A stretch of DNA of 7,313 nt from positions 1 through 7,313 of the forward strand of contig MWBK01000230.1 of assembly GCA_002069025.1 (NCBI GenBank). Reading direction: 5' to 3'. Shown piece after piece: positions 1-6,829 of this stretch (the first letter of the stretch is position 1; the number at the start of each line of letters is the position of its first letter). The DNA comes from Bacteroidetes bacterium ADurb.Bin302. GTDB lineage: Bacteria > Bacteroidota > Bacteroidia > Bacteroidales > Paludibacteraceae. Both the position numbers and the translations under genes were made by a program. Under the pieces are notes generated by a model that was not told where the DNA came from, did not search any database, and worked only from the letters and a program-made list of their open reading frames with translations.

Positions 1-44
1 TACACACTACACATTACACGCCCCCTAACCCCTCACCCCTAACC
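1..44. repeat. Heptamer-periodic short tandem repeat (two unit types)
   Basis: The tract reads in a continuous 7-base period. Three TACACAN-type units (1-7, 8-14, 15-21, the last ending GC) are followed in phase by three CCCCTMA units (22-28, 29-35, 36-42; the middle one has C for A) and a trailing CC. It is C-rich and low-complexity, unlike the AT-rich DNA around it, and it lies outside any plausible gene. It is cut by the left edge, so the copy number is unknown. Comparable short heptamer repeats (STRR) are known between genes in cyanobacteria. Whether this one is a dispersed family in its own genome cannot be judged from a single copy. Confidence 0.7.
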
Positions 45-54
45 ATTTCCCCCC
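21..54 (-). other. Putative G-quadruplex motif on the minus strand
   Basis: Read on the minus strand, the tract has G-runs of 6, 4, 4 and 5 bases. The last three are separated by 3-base loops (TGA and TTA); the first is separated from them by a 9-base spacer that itself holds a GG. This fits the general G4 pattern of four or more G-runs of at least three bases with short loops. It lies about 75 bases upstream of the HU-CCDC81 start and immediately before a candidate promoter. Folding is inferred from composition only. Confidence 0.5.
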
Positions 55-82
55 TTGTTCACATTTTGTTTAAAACTTATTA

Positions 83-90
83 TAGTTTTG
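83..90 (+). promoter_or_regulatory. Candidate -7 promoter element before the HU-CCDC81 gene
   Basis: TAGTTTTG matches the Bacteroidota -7 consensus TAnnTTTG exactly. A start site a few bases downstream would leave a leader of roughly 30-35 bases before the ATG at 130. The -33 element is weak: no TTTG sits at the usual 19-21 base spacing, and the nearest, at 65-68, is only 14 bases away. A second, poorer candidate (TTTG at 91-94 with GTCCTTTG at 115-122) would place transcription start almost on the ATG. Motif match only. Confidence 0.4.
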
Positions 91-129
91 TTTGATTATG
101 CGCAAAAATATTGCGTCCTTTGCAAGGTT

Positions 130-1026
130 ATGCGAGAAATGATATTATACATAGAAGATTTACTTCACAAACACGATTTTGTAACAATTCCCGGCTTCGG
201 AGGGTTTGTAGCTACAAAAGAATCCGCATACGAAAAAAATGACGTTTTATATCCACCAAAAAAGTCGATAGGATTCAATCCTAACCTGCTCTACAATGAT
301 GGATTATTAGCTCACAAGTACGTTGTTGCCGAAAAAATCACGTTCGATGAAGCAAATATAAAAATCGCAGAATCAGTAAAGCAAATCAATGATTTGTTAG
401 ATAATTTCAAACACCTGAGTTTCGGCATTATAGGTACTTTTCATAAAACAGAAAGAGGATTAGTATTCGAACCAAGCGAAGAGAATCCTTTCATGTCATC
501 ATCCTTTGGATTAACATCATTCTATTTCCCAAAATTAGAAAATACAGCTGAACAGCCTGCAAAAATACAAAAACCGAAAACAGTAGAATTTACACCTGCT
601 GAAAATGCCGAAGTCGAAAATAAATTCAGCAGACACTCGTCAAGATTTGTTGGTGTTGTTGCCGCAATCATTCTTTTATTTATGTTTTTCCCTACCAATG
701 TTGATGATAGAGGAATTTCTTATCAAGCATCATTTGTTCCACCCACAGTTAATGCCGTAACAGAGCAACTAACTGAAGAACAAGAAGCACCATGCACACC
801 CTATCATATCATAGTTGGAAGTTTTTATACACAAACAAAAGCAAATCAATTTATTTCCGAAATAAAAGAAGACATTGGCGACCTACAAATTATATACTCC
901 GAAAATAGATTCCGTATATCTTGCACATCCTTCACAACAGAAGAAGAAGGCAATGCATTTTTAGATAGTTTTGTAGTCAATCATCCACGATATGCAGATG
1001 CTTGGGTACTAACATACAATCCTTAA
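130..1026 (+). CDS. HU-CCDC81 domain / transmembrane / SPOR domain protein
   Basis: The protein is about 298 residues. Residues 1-135 match the paired bacterial HU-CCDC81 domains: an N-terminal helix with YIEDLL, the motif IPGFGGF, then FNPNLLYNDGLLA and a second domain rich in charged helices. HU-fold proteins normally bind DNA, but the ligand of this clade is not established. A single hydrophobic segment (about 173-191) is followed by a linker and a C-terminal SPOR domain (about 225-298, starting YHIIVGSF). SPOR domains bind denuded septal peptidoglycan. The predicted topology is cytoplasmic HU part, one membrane pass and periplasmic SPOR, which suggests a role at the division site or cell envelope. 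ATG 130 is chosen because the spacing from the start to the IE of the first helix fits relatives. ATG 139 is possible. A TTG at 55 would add an unlikely hydrophobic stretch encoded partly in the C-rich edge. rfbB follows after 23 bases. Confidence 0.85.
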   Translation: MREMILYIEDLLHKHDFVTIPGFGGFVATKESAYEKNDVLYPPKKSIGFNPNLLYNDGLLAHKYVVAEKITFDEANIKIAESVKQINDLLDNFKHLSFGIIGTFHKTERGLVFEPSEENPFMSSSFGLTSFYFPKLENTAEQPAKIQKPKTVEFTPAENAEVENKFSRHSSRFVGVVAAIILLFMFFPTNVDDRGISYQASFVPPTVNAVTEQLTEEQEAPCTPYHIIVGSFYTQTKANQFISEIKEDIGDLQIIYSENRFRISCTSFTTEEEGNAFLDSFVVNHPRYADAWVLTYNP

Positions 1027-1049
1027 GATAAAAACATAAACATACTGAT

Positions 1050-2105
1050 ATGAAAAGAAGAATACTTATTACCGGTGCTGCCGGATTTATTGGTTCTCAC
1101 GTTATTAGACGTTTTGTTACAAATTACCCTGAATATATGTGCTATAATTTGGATGCACTAACATACGCAGGTAATCTTGAAAATTTAAAAGATATTTGTG
1201 ATAAGCCTAACTATCAGTTTATTAAAGGTGATATCACTGATACTGATTTCATAGAAAAACTATTCCAAGAATATAAATTTGACGGAGTAATCCACTTAGC
1301 TGCAGAATCTCACGTTGATCGTTCAATTACAGACCCACTTTGCTTTATCAGAACTAATGTTCTTGGAACAGCAAACTTACTTAACGCAGCAAAAAATCTA
1401 TGGAAAGGAAATATGGAAGGTAAACGTTTTTATCATGTTTCTACCGACGAAGTATACGGCTCTTTAGGCAGCGAGGGATTCTTTACCGAAAAAACAGCAT
1501 ACGACCCACGCAGCCCATATTCAGCTTCAAAAGCAAGTTCAGACCACTTTGTACGTGCATATTTCCACACTTATGGTTTACCTGTAGTAATTTCCAATTG
1601 CTCAAACAATTATGGTGCAAACCATTTCCCTGAAAAATTAATTCCACTTGCAATCAATAACATCAAACACAACAAACCAATTCCTATTTACGGTAAAGGA
1701 GCTAATGTACGTGATTGGTTATGGGTTGAAGATCATGCACGCGCTATTGATACCATTTTCCACACCGGAAAAACAGGTGAAACATACAACATAGGCGGTC
1801 ACAACGAGTGGACCAACTTAGACCTTATCAAATTACTTTGTAAAGTGATGGATCGCAAATTAGGACGCGAAGAAGGCACATCCGAGAAGCTAATAACATA
1901 CGTAACTGATCGCGCAGGACACGACTTACGCTATGCTATTGACCCTACCAAATTACGCGATCAATTAGGTTGGAAACCATCGTTACAATTTGAAGAAGGC
2001 TTAGAGAAAACTGTTGATTGGTACTTGGAAAATGAAGAATGGCTTGACAATGTAACAAGTGGCGCATATCAACAATACTACGAAAAACAATATAAAAACT
2101 GCTGA
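1050..2105 (+). CDS. rfbB: dTDP-glucose 4,6-dehydratase
   Basis: This enzyme (RmlB/RfbB) converts dTDP-glucose to dTDP-4-keto-6-deoxyglucose, the second step towards dTDP-L-rhamnose and other deoxysugars for surface polysaccharide; it is cytoplasmic. The 351-residue protein is full length for this extended SDR family. Visible motifs are the NAD-binding GAAGFIG (G9, G12, G15), DALTYAGNLENL typical of RmlB, HLAAESHVDRS, the catalytic Thr132-Asp133-Glu134 in STDEVYG, Tyr157 and Lys161 in the YxxxK motif, NNYGANHFPEKLIP, and Arg221-Asp222 in RDWLWVEDH. Every key residue I checked is present. The other rhamnose genes (rfbA, rfbC, rfbD) are not adjacent, so they must lie elsewhere if the pathway is complete. 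There is no Shine-Dalgarno, as usual in the phylum. The gene probably shares a transcript with its upstream neighbour and with pepT, whose ATG lies 11 bases after the stop. Confidence 0.96.
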   Translation: MKRRILITGAAGFIGSHVIRRFVTNYPEYMCYNLDALTYAGNLENLKDICDKPNYQFIKGDITDTDFIEKLFQEYKFDGVIHLAAESHVDRSITDPLCFIRTNVLGTANLLNAAKNLWKGNMEGKRFYHVSTDEVYGSLGSEGFFTEKTAYDPRSPYSASKASSDHFVRAYFHTYGLPVVISNCSNNYGANHFPEKLIPLAINNIKHNKPIPIYGKGANVRDWLWVEDHARAIDTIFHTGKTGETYNIGGHNEWTNLDLIKLLCKVMDRKLGREEGTSEKLITYVTDRAGHDLRYAIDPTKLRDQLGWKPSLQFEEGLEKTVDWYLENEEWLDNVTSGAYQQYYEKQYKNC

Positions 2106-2116
2106 TACTATAAAAT

Positions 2117-3286
2117 ATGGAGACTGATGCATTAGAAAGATTCTTACGTTATGTTACGTACGATACTCAATCGAATAAAGATGCAACAGATACTCCAAGT
2201 ACCAAAGGTCAATTTGAATTAGCACGCATATTGGAGCAAGAATTGCTCCAACTAGGTTTGTCTAAAATTACTTTAGATAAACATTGTTATTTATACGGAT
2301 TACTGCCTGCGAATACCAATAAAACAGATATAAGTATAGGGTTCATCGCGCACTTAGACACGAGTCCTGCCGTTTCGGGCAAAGATGTTAAGCCACGCAT
2401 TATAACTAATCCCGAAGGAGAACAAATAATTGTTTCTGATGGAACAACTTTACTCGGTGCTGATGATAAAGCAGGCATCGCAGCTATTGTATCAGCAATG
2501 GCATATTTACAAGCACATCCCGAAATATTACATGGTAATATATATGTAGCCTTTACTCCTGATGAAGAGATTGGAAGAGGCACAAACTTTTTTAATACTA
2601 AGATATTTAAAGCAGATTGGGCTTATACGGTAGATGGAGGCGAAATAGGCGAACTTGAATTTGAAAATTTCAATGCAGCAAAAGCCATTTTAATCATCAA
2701 TGGAAAGAATGTTCATCCGGGATATGCAAAAGGCATTATGAAAAATTCGATGCTTATAGCAGGTAAAGTAATCGAAGAATTGAGTAAGGAAGATATACCC
2801 GAAAATACCGAAGGGCGTAAAGGATTTTATCACCTTGATTTTATTAATGGTAGCGTAGAACAGACCGTACTACATTATATAATAAGAGATTTTGATATTG
2901 AAGAATTTGACAGAAAGAAAAAGTTCCTGCAATATCTTGAACATAGCATTAATGAGCAGTTTGGCGAAGGATGTGCATCTTTAGTTATAACTGATCAGTA
3001 TTCAAATATGGGAGAAATAATCAAGCAACACCCACATATTATTCAGATTGCACAAAAAGCAATGGAAGAAATTGGTGTTACGCCCAAAATCACAGCTATT
3101 CGCGGAGGAACTGACGGAGCGAGATTATCTTTTATGGGACTTCCCTGCCCTAATTTATTTGCAGGAGGCATGCTTTTTCATAGTAAAGATGAATATTTGC
3201 CCGTAAAATCCTTACAAAAAGCATGCGAAACGATAATTGCTATTATCAAAAATACTGCTGAATACAATAAAAAATGTATTAGTTAG
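2117..3286 (+). CDS. pepT: Peptidase T (M20 tripeptide aminopeptidase)
   Basis: This cytoplasmic di-zinc aminopeptidase releases the N-terminal residue of tripeptides. The M20 signature is complete: His79 and Asp81 in AHLDTSP, Asp116/Asp117 in LLGADDKAG, Glu150/Glu151 in TPDEEIGRG, Asp173 in TVDGGE and His355 in MLFHSKDEY. NVHPG, GFYHL, IIRDFD and RGGTDGARLSFMGLP are typical of PepT rather than other M20 members. At 389 residues it is shorter than the usual 405-410. Compared with the known metal ligands of the Salmonella/E. coli enzyme (His78, Asp140, Glu174, Asp196, His379), all the shortening falls between the first His and the ADDKAG motif, a loss of about 24 residues; later spacings are kept to within one residue. 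The loop is missing but the active site is intact, so activity is likely. The reading frame is unbroken. It is the last gene of the probable upstream operon. Confidence 0.95.
   Translation: METDALERFLRYVTYDTQSNKDATDTPSTKGQFELARILEQELLQLGLSKITLDKHCYLYGLLPANTNKTDISIGFIAHLDTSPAVSGKDVKPRIITNPEGEQIIVSDGTTLLGADDKAGIAAIVSAMAYLQAHPEILHGNIYVAFTPDEEIGRGTNFFNTKIFKADWAYTVDGGEIGELEFENFNAAKAILIINGKNVHPGYAKGIMKNSMLIAGKVIEELSKEDIPENTEGRKGFYHLDFINGSVEQTVLHYIIRDFDIEEFDRKKKFLQYLEHSINEQFGEGCASLVITDQYSNMGEIIKQHPHIIQIAQKAMEEIGVTPKITAIRGGTDGARLSFMGLPCPNLFAGGMLFHSKDEYLPVKSLQKACETIIAIIKNTAEYNKKCIS
2231..2251. repeat. Perfect inverted repeat inside pepT
   Basis: A 9-base arm TTGGAGCAA (2231-2239) is followed by a GAA triloop and its exact reverse complement TTGCTCCAA (2243-2251). 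It lies in the early pepT coding region and encodes LEQELLQ. No T-run follows, so it is not an intrinsic terminator. It could form a compact RNA hairpin or be a chance result of Leu/Glu/Gln codons. Confidence 0.6.
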
Positions 3287-3295
3287 AAACAAAAC

Positions 3296-3328
3296 ATACG
3301 TGTTGATAAATATTCGTATATATTTTTT
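3296..3328 (+). terminator. Weak possible terminator after pepT
   Basis: ATACG (3296-3300) can pair with CGTAT (3315-3319) around a 14-base AT-rich loop, and a run of six T follows at 3323-3328. The stem is only five pairs, so this is a marginal candidate. It lies 10 bases after the pepT stop and just before the serC promoter, where a transcript end would be expected. The T-run also overlaps the presumed -33 region. Confidence 0.25.
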
Positions 3329-3356
3329 CAATACAAAGGAAAATGTAGTACTTTTG
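3326..3356 (+). promoter_or_regulatory. Bacteroidota-type promoter of serC-serA
   Basis: TACTTTTG at 3349-3356 is an exact TAnnTTTG -7 element. A near-match to the TTTG -33 element (TTTC, 3326-3329) sits 19 bases upstream, within the usual spacing. Transcription would begin around 3362-3366, giving a leader of about 60 bases before the serC ATG. I see no riboswitch-like fold or obvious operator in that leader. This is the best-supported promoter in the window. Confidence 0.65.
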
Positions 3357-3422
3357 TGGGTCATTTTCGTAAAATTTATAGAAAACAACATTATTAGCAT
3401 TTAACACCAATAATATAATTGT

Positions 3423-4496
3423 ATGAAGAAGCACAATTTTAATGCCGGACCTTCAGTTTTACCTAGAGAGGTCATTGAAAAAACAGCACAAGCAGTTTTG
3501 GATTTTCAAGGTGAAGGTTTATCGATTTTGGAAATAAGCCATCGCGCAAAAAATTTTCAACCTGTTGTTGATGAAGCGGTAGCATTGTTCAAAGAATTAT
3601 TAAACATACCCGAAGGTTACTCCGTTATTTTCTTAGGTGGTGGTGCCAGCTTACAATTTTGCATGGTTCCATTTAACTTACTAGAGAAAAAAGCTGCATA
3701 TCTAAATACAGGTGTATGGGCAAAGAAAGCTTTGAAAGAAGCTAAAGGATTTGGAGAAGTTGTAGAAGTTGCCTCTTCTGCAGATGCTAATTACACTTTT
3801 ATTCCTAAAGGTTTCACTATCCCTACTGATGCAGATTATTTCCACATCACAACTAATAATACCATTTACGGTACCGAAATCTTAAAAGATTTAGATTCTC
3901 CTGTACCTTTAATAGCTGATATGTCTTCTGATATATTCTCAAGACCTGTTGACGTTAGCAAATATGGTATGATTTATGGTGGTGCACAAAAGAATCTTGC
4001 TCCTGCAGGTGTTACTTTTGTTATCATTAAAAATGATTTGTTAGGCAAAGTTAGCCGTTACATCCCTACTATGCTCAACTATCAAACACATATTAATGAA
4101 GGTTCTATGTTTAATACTCCTCCGGTATTACCTATCTACACAGCTTTACAAACATTAAAATGGTTGAAAGAAAATGGTGGATTGAAAGAAATGGAGAAGA
4201 AAAACATTGCAAAAGCTAACTTATTATATAATGCTATTGATAATAGCAAGATGTTTGTTGGCACAGCAAATAAAGAGGATCGTTCTCGTATGAACATCTG
4301 CTTCGTTATGAAAGAAGAATACAAAGCTCTTGAAGATGATTTCTTGAAATTTGCCGTATCAAAAGGAATGGTCGGAATTAAAGGACATCGTTCTGTAGGT
4401 GGATTTAGAGCATCATGCTACAATGCACTTCCTATTGAAAGTGTACAAGCTTTAGTTGATTGTATGGCTGAATTCGAAAAACAAAATGCTAAATAA
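3423..4496 (+). CDS. serC: Phosphoserine aminotransferase
   Basis: SerC is a PLP enzyme that converts 3-phosphohydroxypyruvate and glutamate to O-phosphoserine and 2-oxoglutarate, the second step of serine synthesis; it can also act in pyridoxine synthesis. The 357-residue protein is close to the usual ~360. It begins with the class V signature [11 protein letters not shown]. It shows GGGAS (72-76) and Trp99 near the cofactor, [21 protein letters not shown], the Schiff-base Lys190 in [20 protein letters not shown], and the C-terminal substrate-binding [11 protein letters not shown] with His322, Arg323 and Arg329. All family hallmarks seen are intact. Its promoter is immediately upstream. One base separates its TAA from the ATG of serA, so the two are co-transcribed and probably translationally coupled. 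The leader lacks a Shine-Dalgarno. Confidence 0.97.
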   Translation: MKKHNFNAGPSVLPREVIEKTAQAVLDFQGEGLSILEISHRAKNFQPVVDEAVALFKELLNIPEGYSVIFLGGGASLQFCMVPFNLLEKKAAYLNTGVWAKKALKEAKGFGEVVEVASSADANYTFIPKGFTIPTDADYFHITTNNTIYGTEILKDLDSPVPLIADMSSDIFSRPVDVSKYGMIYGGAQKNLAPAGVTFVIIKNDLLGKVSRYIPTMLNYQTHINEGSMFNTPPVLPIYTALQTLKWLKENGGLKEMEKKNIAKANLLYNAIDNSKMFVGTANKEDRSRMNICFVMKEEYKALEDDFLKFAVSKGMVGIKGHRSVGGFRASCYNALPIESVQALVDCMAEFEKQNAK

Positions 4497-4497
4497 A

Positions 4498-5418
4498 ATG
4501 AAAGTACTTGTTGCAACAGATAAGCCGTTTGCCAAAGTGGCTGTTGACGGTATTAAAGCAGTGCTTGATAAAGCCGGATACGAATTGGCTTTGTTAGAAA
4601 GATACACTGAAAAAAAACAATTACTTGATGCAGTTGCTGATGCAAATGCCATCATCGTACGTAGTGACATTATTGATGCCGAAGTTATTTCGGCTGCTAA
4701 AAATCTTAAGATTGTTGTACGTGCAGGTGCAGGTTTCGACAATGTTGATTTGGAAGCTGCAACAAAAGCAGGTGTATGTGTAATGAATACACCGGGACAA
4801 AACGCTAACGCAGTAGCTGAATTAGCCTTCGGATTGATGGTGTATGCTATACGTAATTTTTACAATGGTACATCGGGCACAGAATTAATGGGAAAGAAAT
4901 TAGGTATTCATGCTTATGGTAACGTTGGTCGCAACGTAGCACGTGTTGCTAAAGGATTTGGAATGGAGATCTATGCATTTGATGCATATTGCCCGGCTGA
5001 AGTTATTGAGAAAGATGGTGTTAAAGCACTTAAATCGGTAGAAGAATTATATTCAACATGCCAATTTATTTCTTTACACATTCCTGCAACTGCAGAAACT
5101 AAAAACTCAATCAATAACTCTTTATTATCTCGTATGCCTAAGGGAGCATTATTATTGAATACTGCTCGTAAAGAAGTTATTGACGAAGCCGGATTAATCA
5201 AAACCATGGAAGAACGTCCTGATTTCCGTTATATTACAGATATCCTTCCTGCTGCTAATGAAGAATTTGCAGGAAAATTCCCGGGACGTTATTTCTCTAC
5301 ACCTAAAAAGATGGGAGCCCAAACAGCAGAAGCAAATATCAATGCAGGTATTGCTGCCGCTAACCAAATTGTTGGATTCTTGAAAGATGGTATCGAGAAA
5401 TTCCGCGTAAACAAATAA
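4498..5418 (+). CDS. serA: Short-type D-3-phosphoglycerate dehydrogenase
   Basis: This gene is predicted to oxidise 3-phosphoglycerate to 3-phosphohydroxypyruvate with NAD, the first step of serine synthesis and the substrate supply for SerC. The 306-residue protein has the D-2-hydroxyacid dehydrogenase layout: substrate-domain motif VRAGAGFDNVDL, NTPGQNANAVAELAFGLM, a nucleotide site HAYGNVG (138-144) with acidic Asp162 after the second strand, and Arg224 in NTARKEV. It ends straight after the catalytic core, so the C-terminal ACT domain through which serine inhibits the 410-residue E. coli enzyme is absent. The first Gly of GxGxxG is Ala139. The catalytic His position (TPH in E. coli) is Lys270 in STPKKMGAQT, and the position five after Asp248, normally Glu, is Ala253, with Glu255 nearby. 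Such Lys-type short enzymes are known in Bacteroides and Entamoeba. ATG 4498 fits relatives starting MKVLVAT; upstream in-frame starts would overlap serC. Confidence 0.92.
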   Translation: MKVLVATDKPFAKVAVDGIKAVLDKAGYELALLERYTEKKQLLDAVADANAIIVRSDIIDAEVISAAKNLKIVVRAGAGFDNVDLEAATKAGVCVMNTPGQNANAVAELAFGLMVYAIRNFYNGTSGTELMGKKLGIHAYGNVGRNVARVAKGFGMEIYAFDAYCPAEVIEKDGVKALKSVEELYSTCQFISLHIPATAETKNSINNSLLSRMPKGALLLNTARKEVIDEAGLIKTMEERPDFRYITDILPAANEEFAGKFPGRYFSTPKKMGAQTAEANINAGIAAANQIVGFLKDGIEKFRVNK

Positions 5419-5436
5419 TTTTATATTATTCTGCAT

Positions 5437-5469
5437 AAAAGCCGAAGCCATATAACTTCGGCTTTTTTT
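5437..5469 (+). terminator. Intrinsic terminator after serA
   Basis: GCCGAAG (5441-5447) pairs perfectly with CTTCGGC (5456-5462) across an 8-base loop. The stem is extended by the preceding AAAA pairing with the first part of the seven-T run that follows (5463-5469). It lies 18 bases after the serA stop. Stem and U-tract together make a textbook Rho-independent terminator. It also lies only 18 bases before the next start codon. Confidence 0.9.
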
Positions 5470-5487
5470 ACCTTAATACTCATTGCA

Positions 5488-6819
5488 ATGAAAAATATTA
5501 TTTTATACATCAATCTAATCATAGTAACTATAATCGGATTTAGCTCTTGTTCAAAACAAAATGCAACACAAGATCGCACTGCTGCCGAAATAATAAACAA
5601 TCCGAGCTACACTGCTATGTCGTTTGGAGGATATAGACATTTAACTAGAGATACAGTGCCTTCTGTTACTGATTTAAAAGAAGATGTACGCATTTTGTCT
5701 GCTATGGGTATAAAATTAATACGCTTATATGATACCCAATTAGGACAAACGCCTAACTTATTACAAGCAATAAGTGAATTAAAACAAGAGGATAAAAGTT
5801 TGGAACTCTATGTTATGTTAGGAGCTTGGATTGAAGCAGAAAATTCCAGAACAGACTCGGTAAACCACCACAAAGAAAATATTATAGGTAATACTGCCGA
5901 AATAGAAAAAGCTGTTGAATACACTAATAAATATCCTGATATTGTTAAATGTATTTCTGTTGGTAATGAAGCTATGGTTCACTGGGCTGCAAGTTATAAT
6001 GTTACACAAGACGTCATTTTAAAATGGGTTAAATATCTGCAAGCATTAAAACAAGAAGATAAATTACCAAAAGATGTATGGATTACATCATCAGACAATT
6101 TTGCATCATGGGGAGGTGGCGATGGTAGTTATCATACAGATTTGCTTTTGGAATTATACAAATCGGTCGATTTTATTTCTGTACATACCTATCCTTTTCA
6201 TGATACATTTTATAACCCCTCATATTGGTACGTTCCTGAAGAGGAAGCTAATTTAGATGCTATTGTACAAATTGACAGAGCAATGGAACGTGCTGTTGCA
6301 TACACTAAAATGCAATATATGTCGGTTGTTAATTATATGCATTCAATTGGTATTAATAAACCTGTAGTTATTGGAGAAACCGGTTGGGCAAGCCTAGATG
6401 GTGCATATAGCCCTAGTGCTGATGCATCAGCAGATATTAGTATAAATATTCAAAAAATCATTAATAAAGAGCAAACAATGTACGGATTAAATGGTTCGAA
6501 AGCGGCTGACGAGTATAAAGAGAAATTATACTATGACAGATTACGCGAATGGACAGCTAAAGACAGTATCACTTGTTTTTATTTTGAGATATTTGACGAA
6601 CCTTGGAAAGATGCTAAGCATCCTAGCGGAACAGAGAATCACTTCGGATTAATTGACATTAACGGGCATGCAAAATATGCTTTATGGAATCTTGTTGATG
6701 ACGGTACTTTTAAAGGACTAAAACGTAATGGAAAAGCTATTAGCAAATCTTTTAATGGCAATCGAGAATCACTAATGAAAACTGTTTTACCTCCTCCTCT
6801 TATTACAACTAAGGAGTAA
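5488..6819 (+). CDS. GH17-like beta-1,3-glucanase/transglycosylase lipoprotein
   Basis: The 443-residue protein starts with a lysine, a hydrophobic stretch and a lipobox-like FSSC, giving Cys21 as the probable lipidation site. The residues after Cys are SKQNA with no acidic cluster, so the usual Bacteroidota surface-export signal is not evident and a periplasm-facing anchor is as likely. The rest resembles a family 17 glycoside hydrolase (TIM barrel): an N-terminal GGYR...DVRILSAMGIKLIRLYDT segment, acid/base Glu161 in VGNEAM, FISVHTYPF, nucleophile Glu297 in VIGETGWAS, and FEIFDEPWKDA with a following GLIDINGHAKYAL. The two Glu are 136 residues apart, as expected for clan A. GH17 enzymes cleave or rearrange beta-1,3-glucans; the exact substrate cannot be told here. 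There are no SusC/SusD homologues or regulators beside it. The start lies 18 bases after the serA terminator and no TAnnTTTG element is visible between 5419 and 5487. Confidence 0.82.
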   Translation: MKNIILYINLIIVTIIGFSSCSKQNATQDRTAAEIINNPSYTAMSFGGYRHLTRDTVPSVTDLKEDVRILSAMGIKLIRLYDTQLGQTPNLLQAISELKQEDKSLELYVMLGAWIEAENSRTDSVNHHKENIIGNTAEIEKAVEYTNKYPDIVKCISVGNEAMVHWAASYNVTQDVILKWVKYLQALKQEDKLPKDVWITSSDNFASWGGGDGSYHTDLLLELYKSVDFISVHTYPFHDTFYNPSYWYVPEEEANLDAIVQIDRAMERAVAYTKMQYMSVVNYMHSIGINKPVVIGETGWASLDGAYSPSADASADISINIQKIINKEQTMYGLNGSKAADEYKEKLYYDRLREWTAKDSITCFYFEIFDEPWKDAKHPSGTENHFGLIDINGHAKYALWNLVDDGTFKGLKRNGKAISKSFNGNRESLMKTVLPPPLITTKE

Positions 6820-6829
6820 TTATAAAATA

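Noticed and set aside
55..129. TTG at 55 as an upstream start of the HU-CCDC81 gene
   Set aside because: It would add 25 hydrophobic, Cys-rich residues with no match to relatives, partly overlap the C-rich tract and cover the likely promoter. The ATG at 130 fits the family's N-terminus.
2287..2583. Minus-strand reading frame inside pepT
   Set aside because: It is a shadow of conserved pepT coding sequence, with no promoter or domain signal.
3212..3400. Minus-strand small frame across the pepT end and the gap
   Set aside because: It overlaps the pepT end and the serC promoter; the Phe/Ile-rich translation is what AT-rich DNA gives by chance.
3357..3422. Riboswitch or attenuator in the serC leader
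   Set aside because: The roughly 60-base AT-rich leader shows no stable stems or conserved aptamer-like motif.
4452..4742. Minus-strand reading frame across serC-serA
   Set aside because: It lies opposite two well-supported genes, and its Ser/Thr/Ala-rich translation has no recognisable domain.
4498..5418. SerA as a truncated pseudogene, because the C-terminus is missing
   Set aside because: The short form without ACT is typical of Bacteroides-type enzymes. The frame is intact, ends naturally at FRVNK, and is followed by a proper terminator.
6806..6819. AAGGAG near the GH17-like stop as a ribosome binding site
   Set aside because: No start codon with an open frame follows; a terminator comes directly after it, and the phylum does not rely on such sites.
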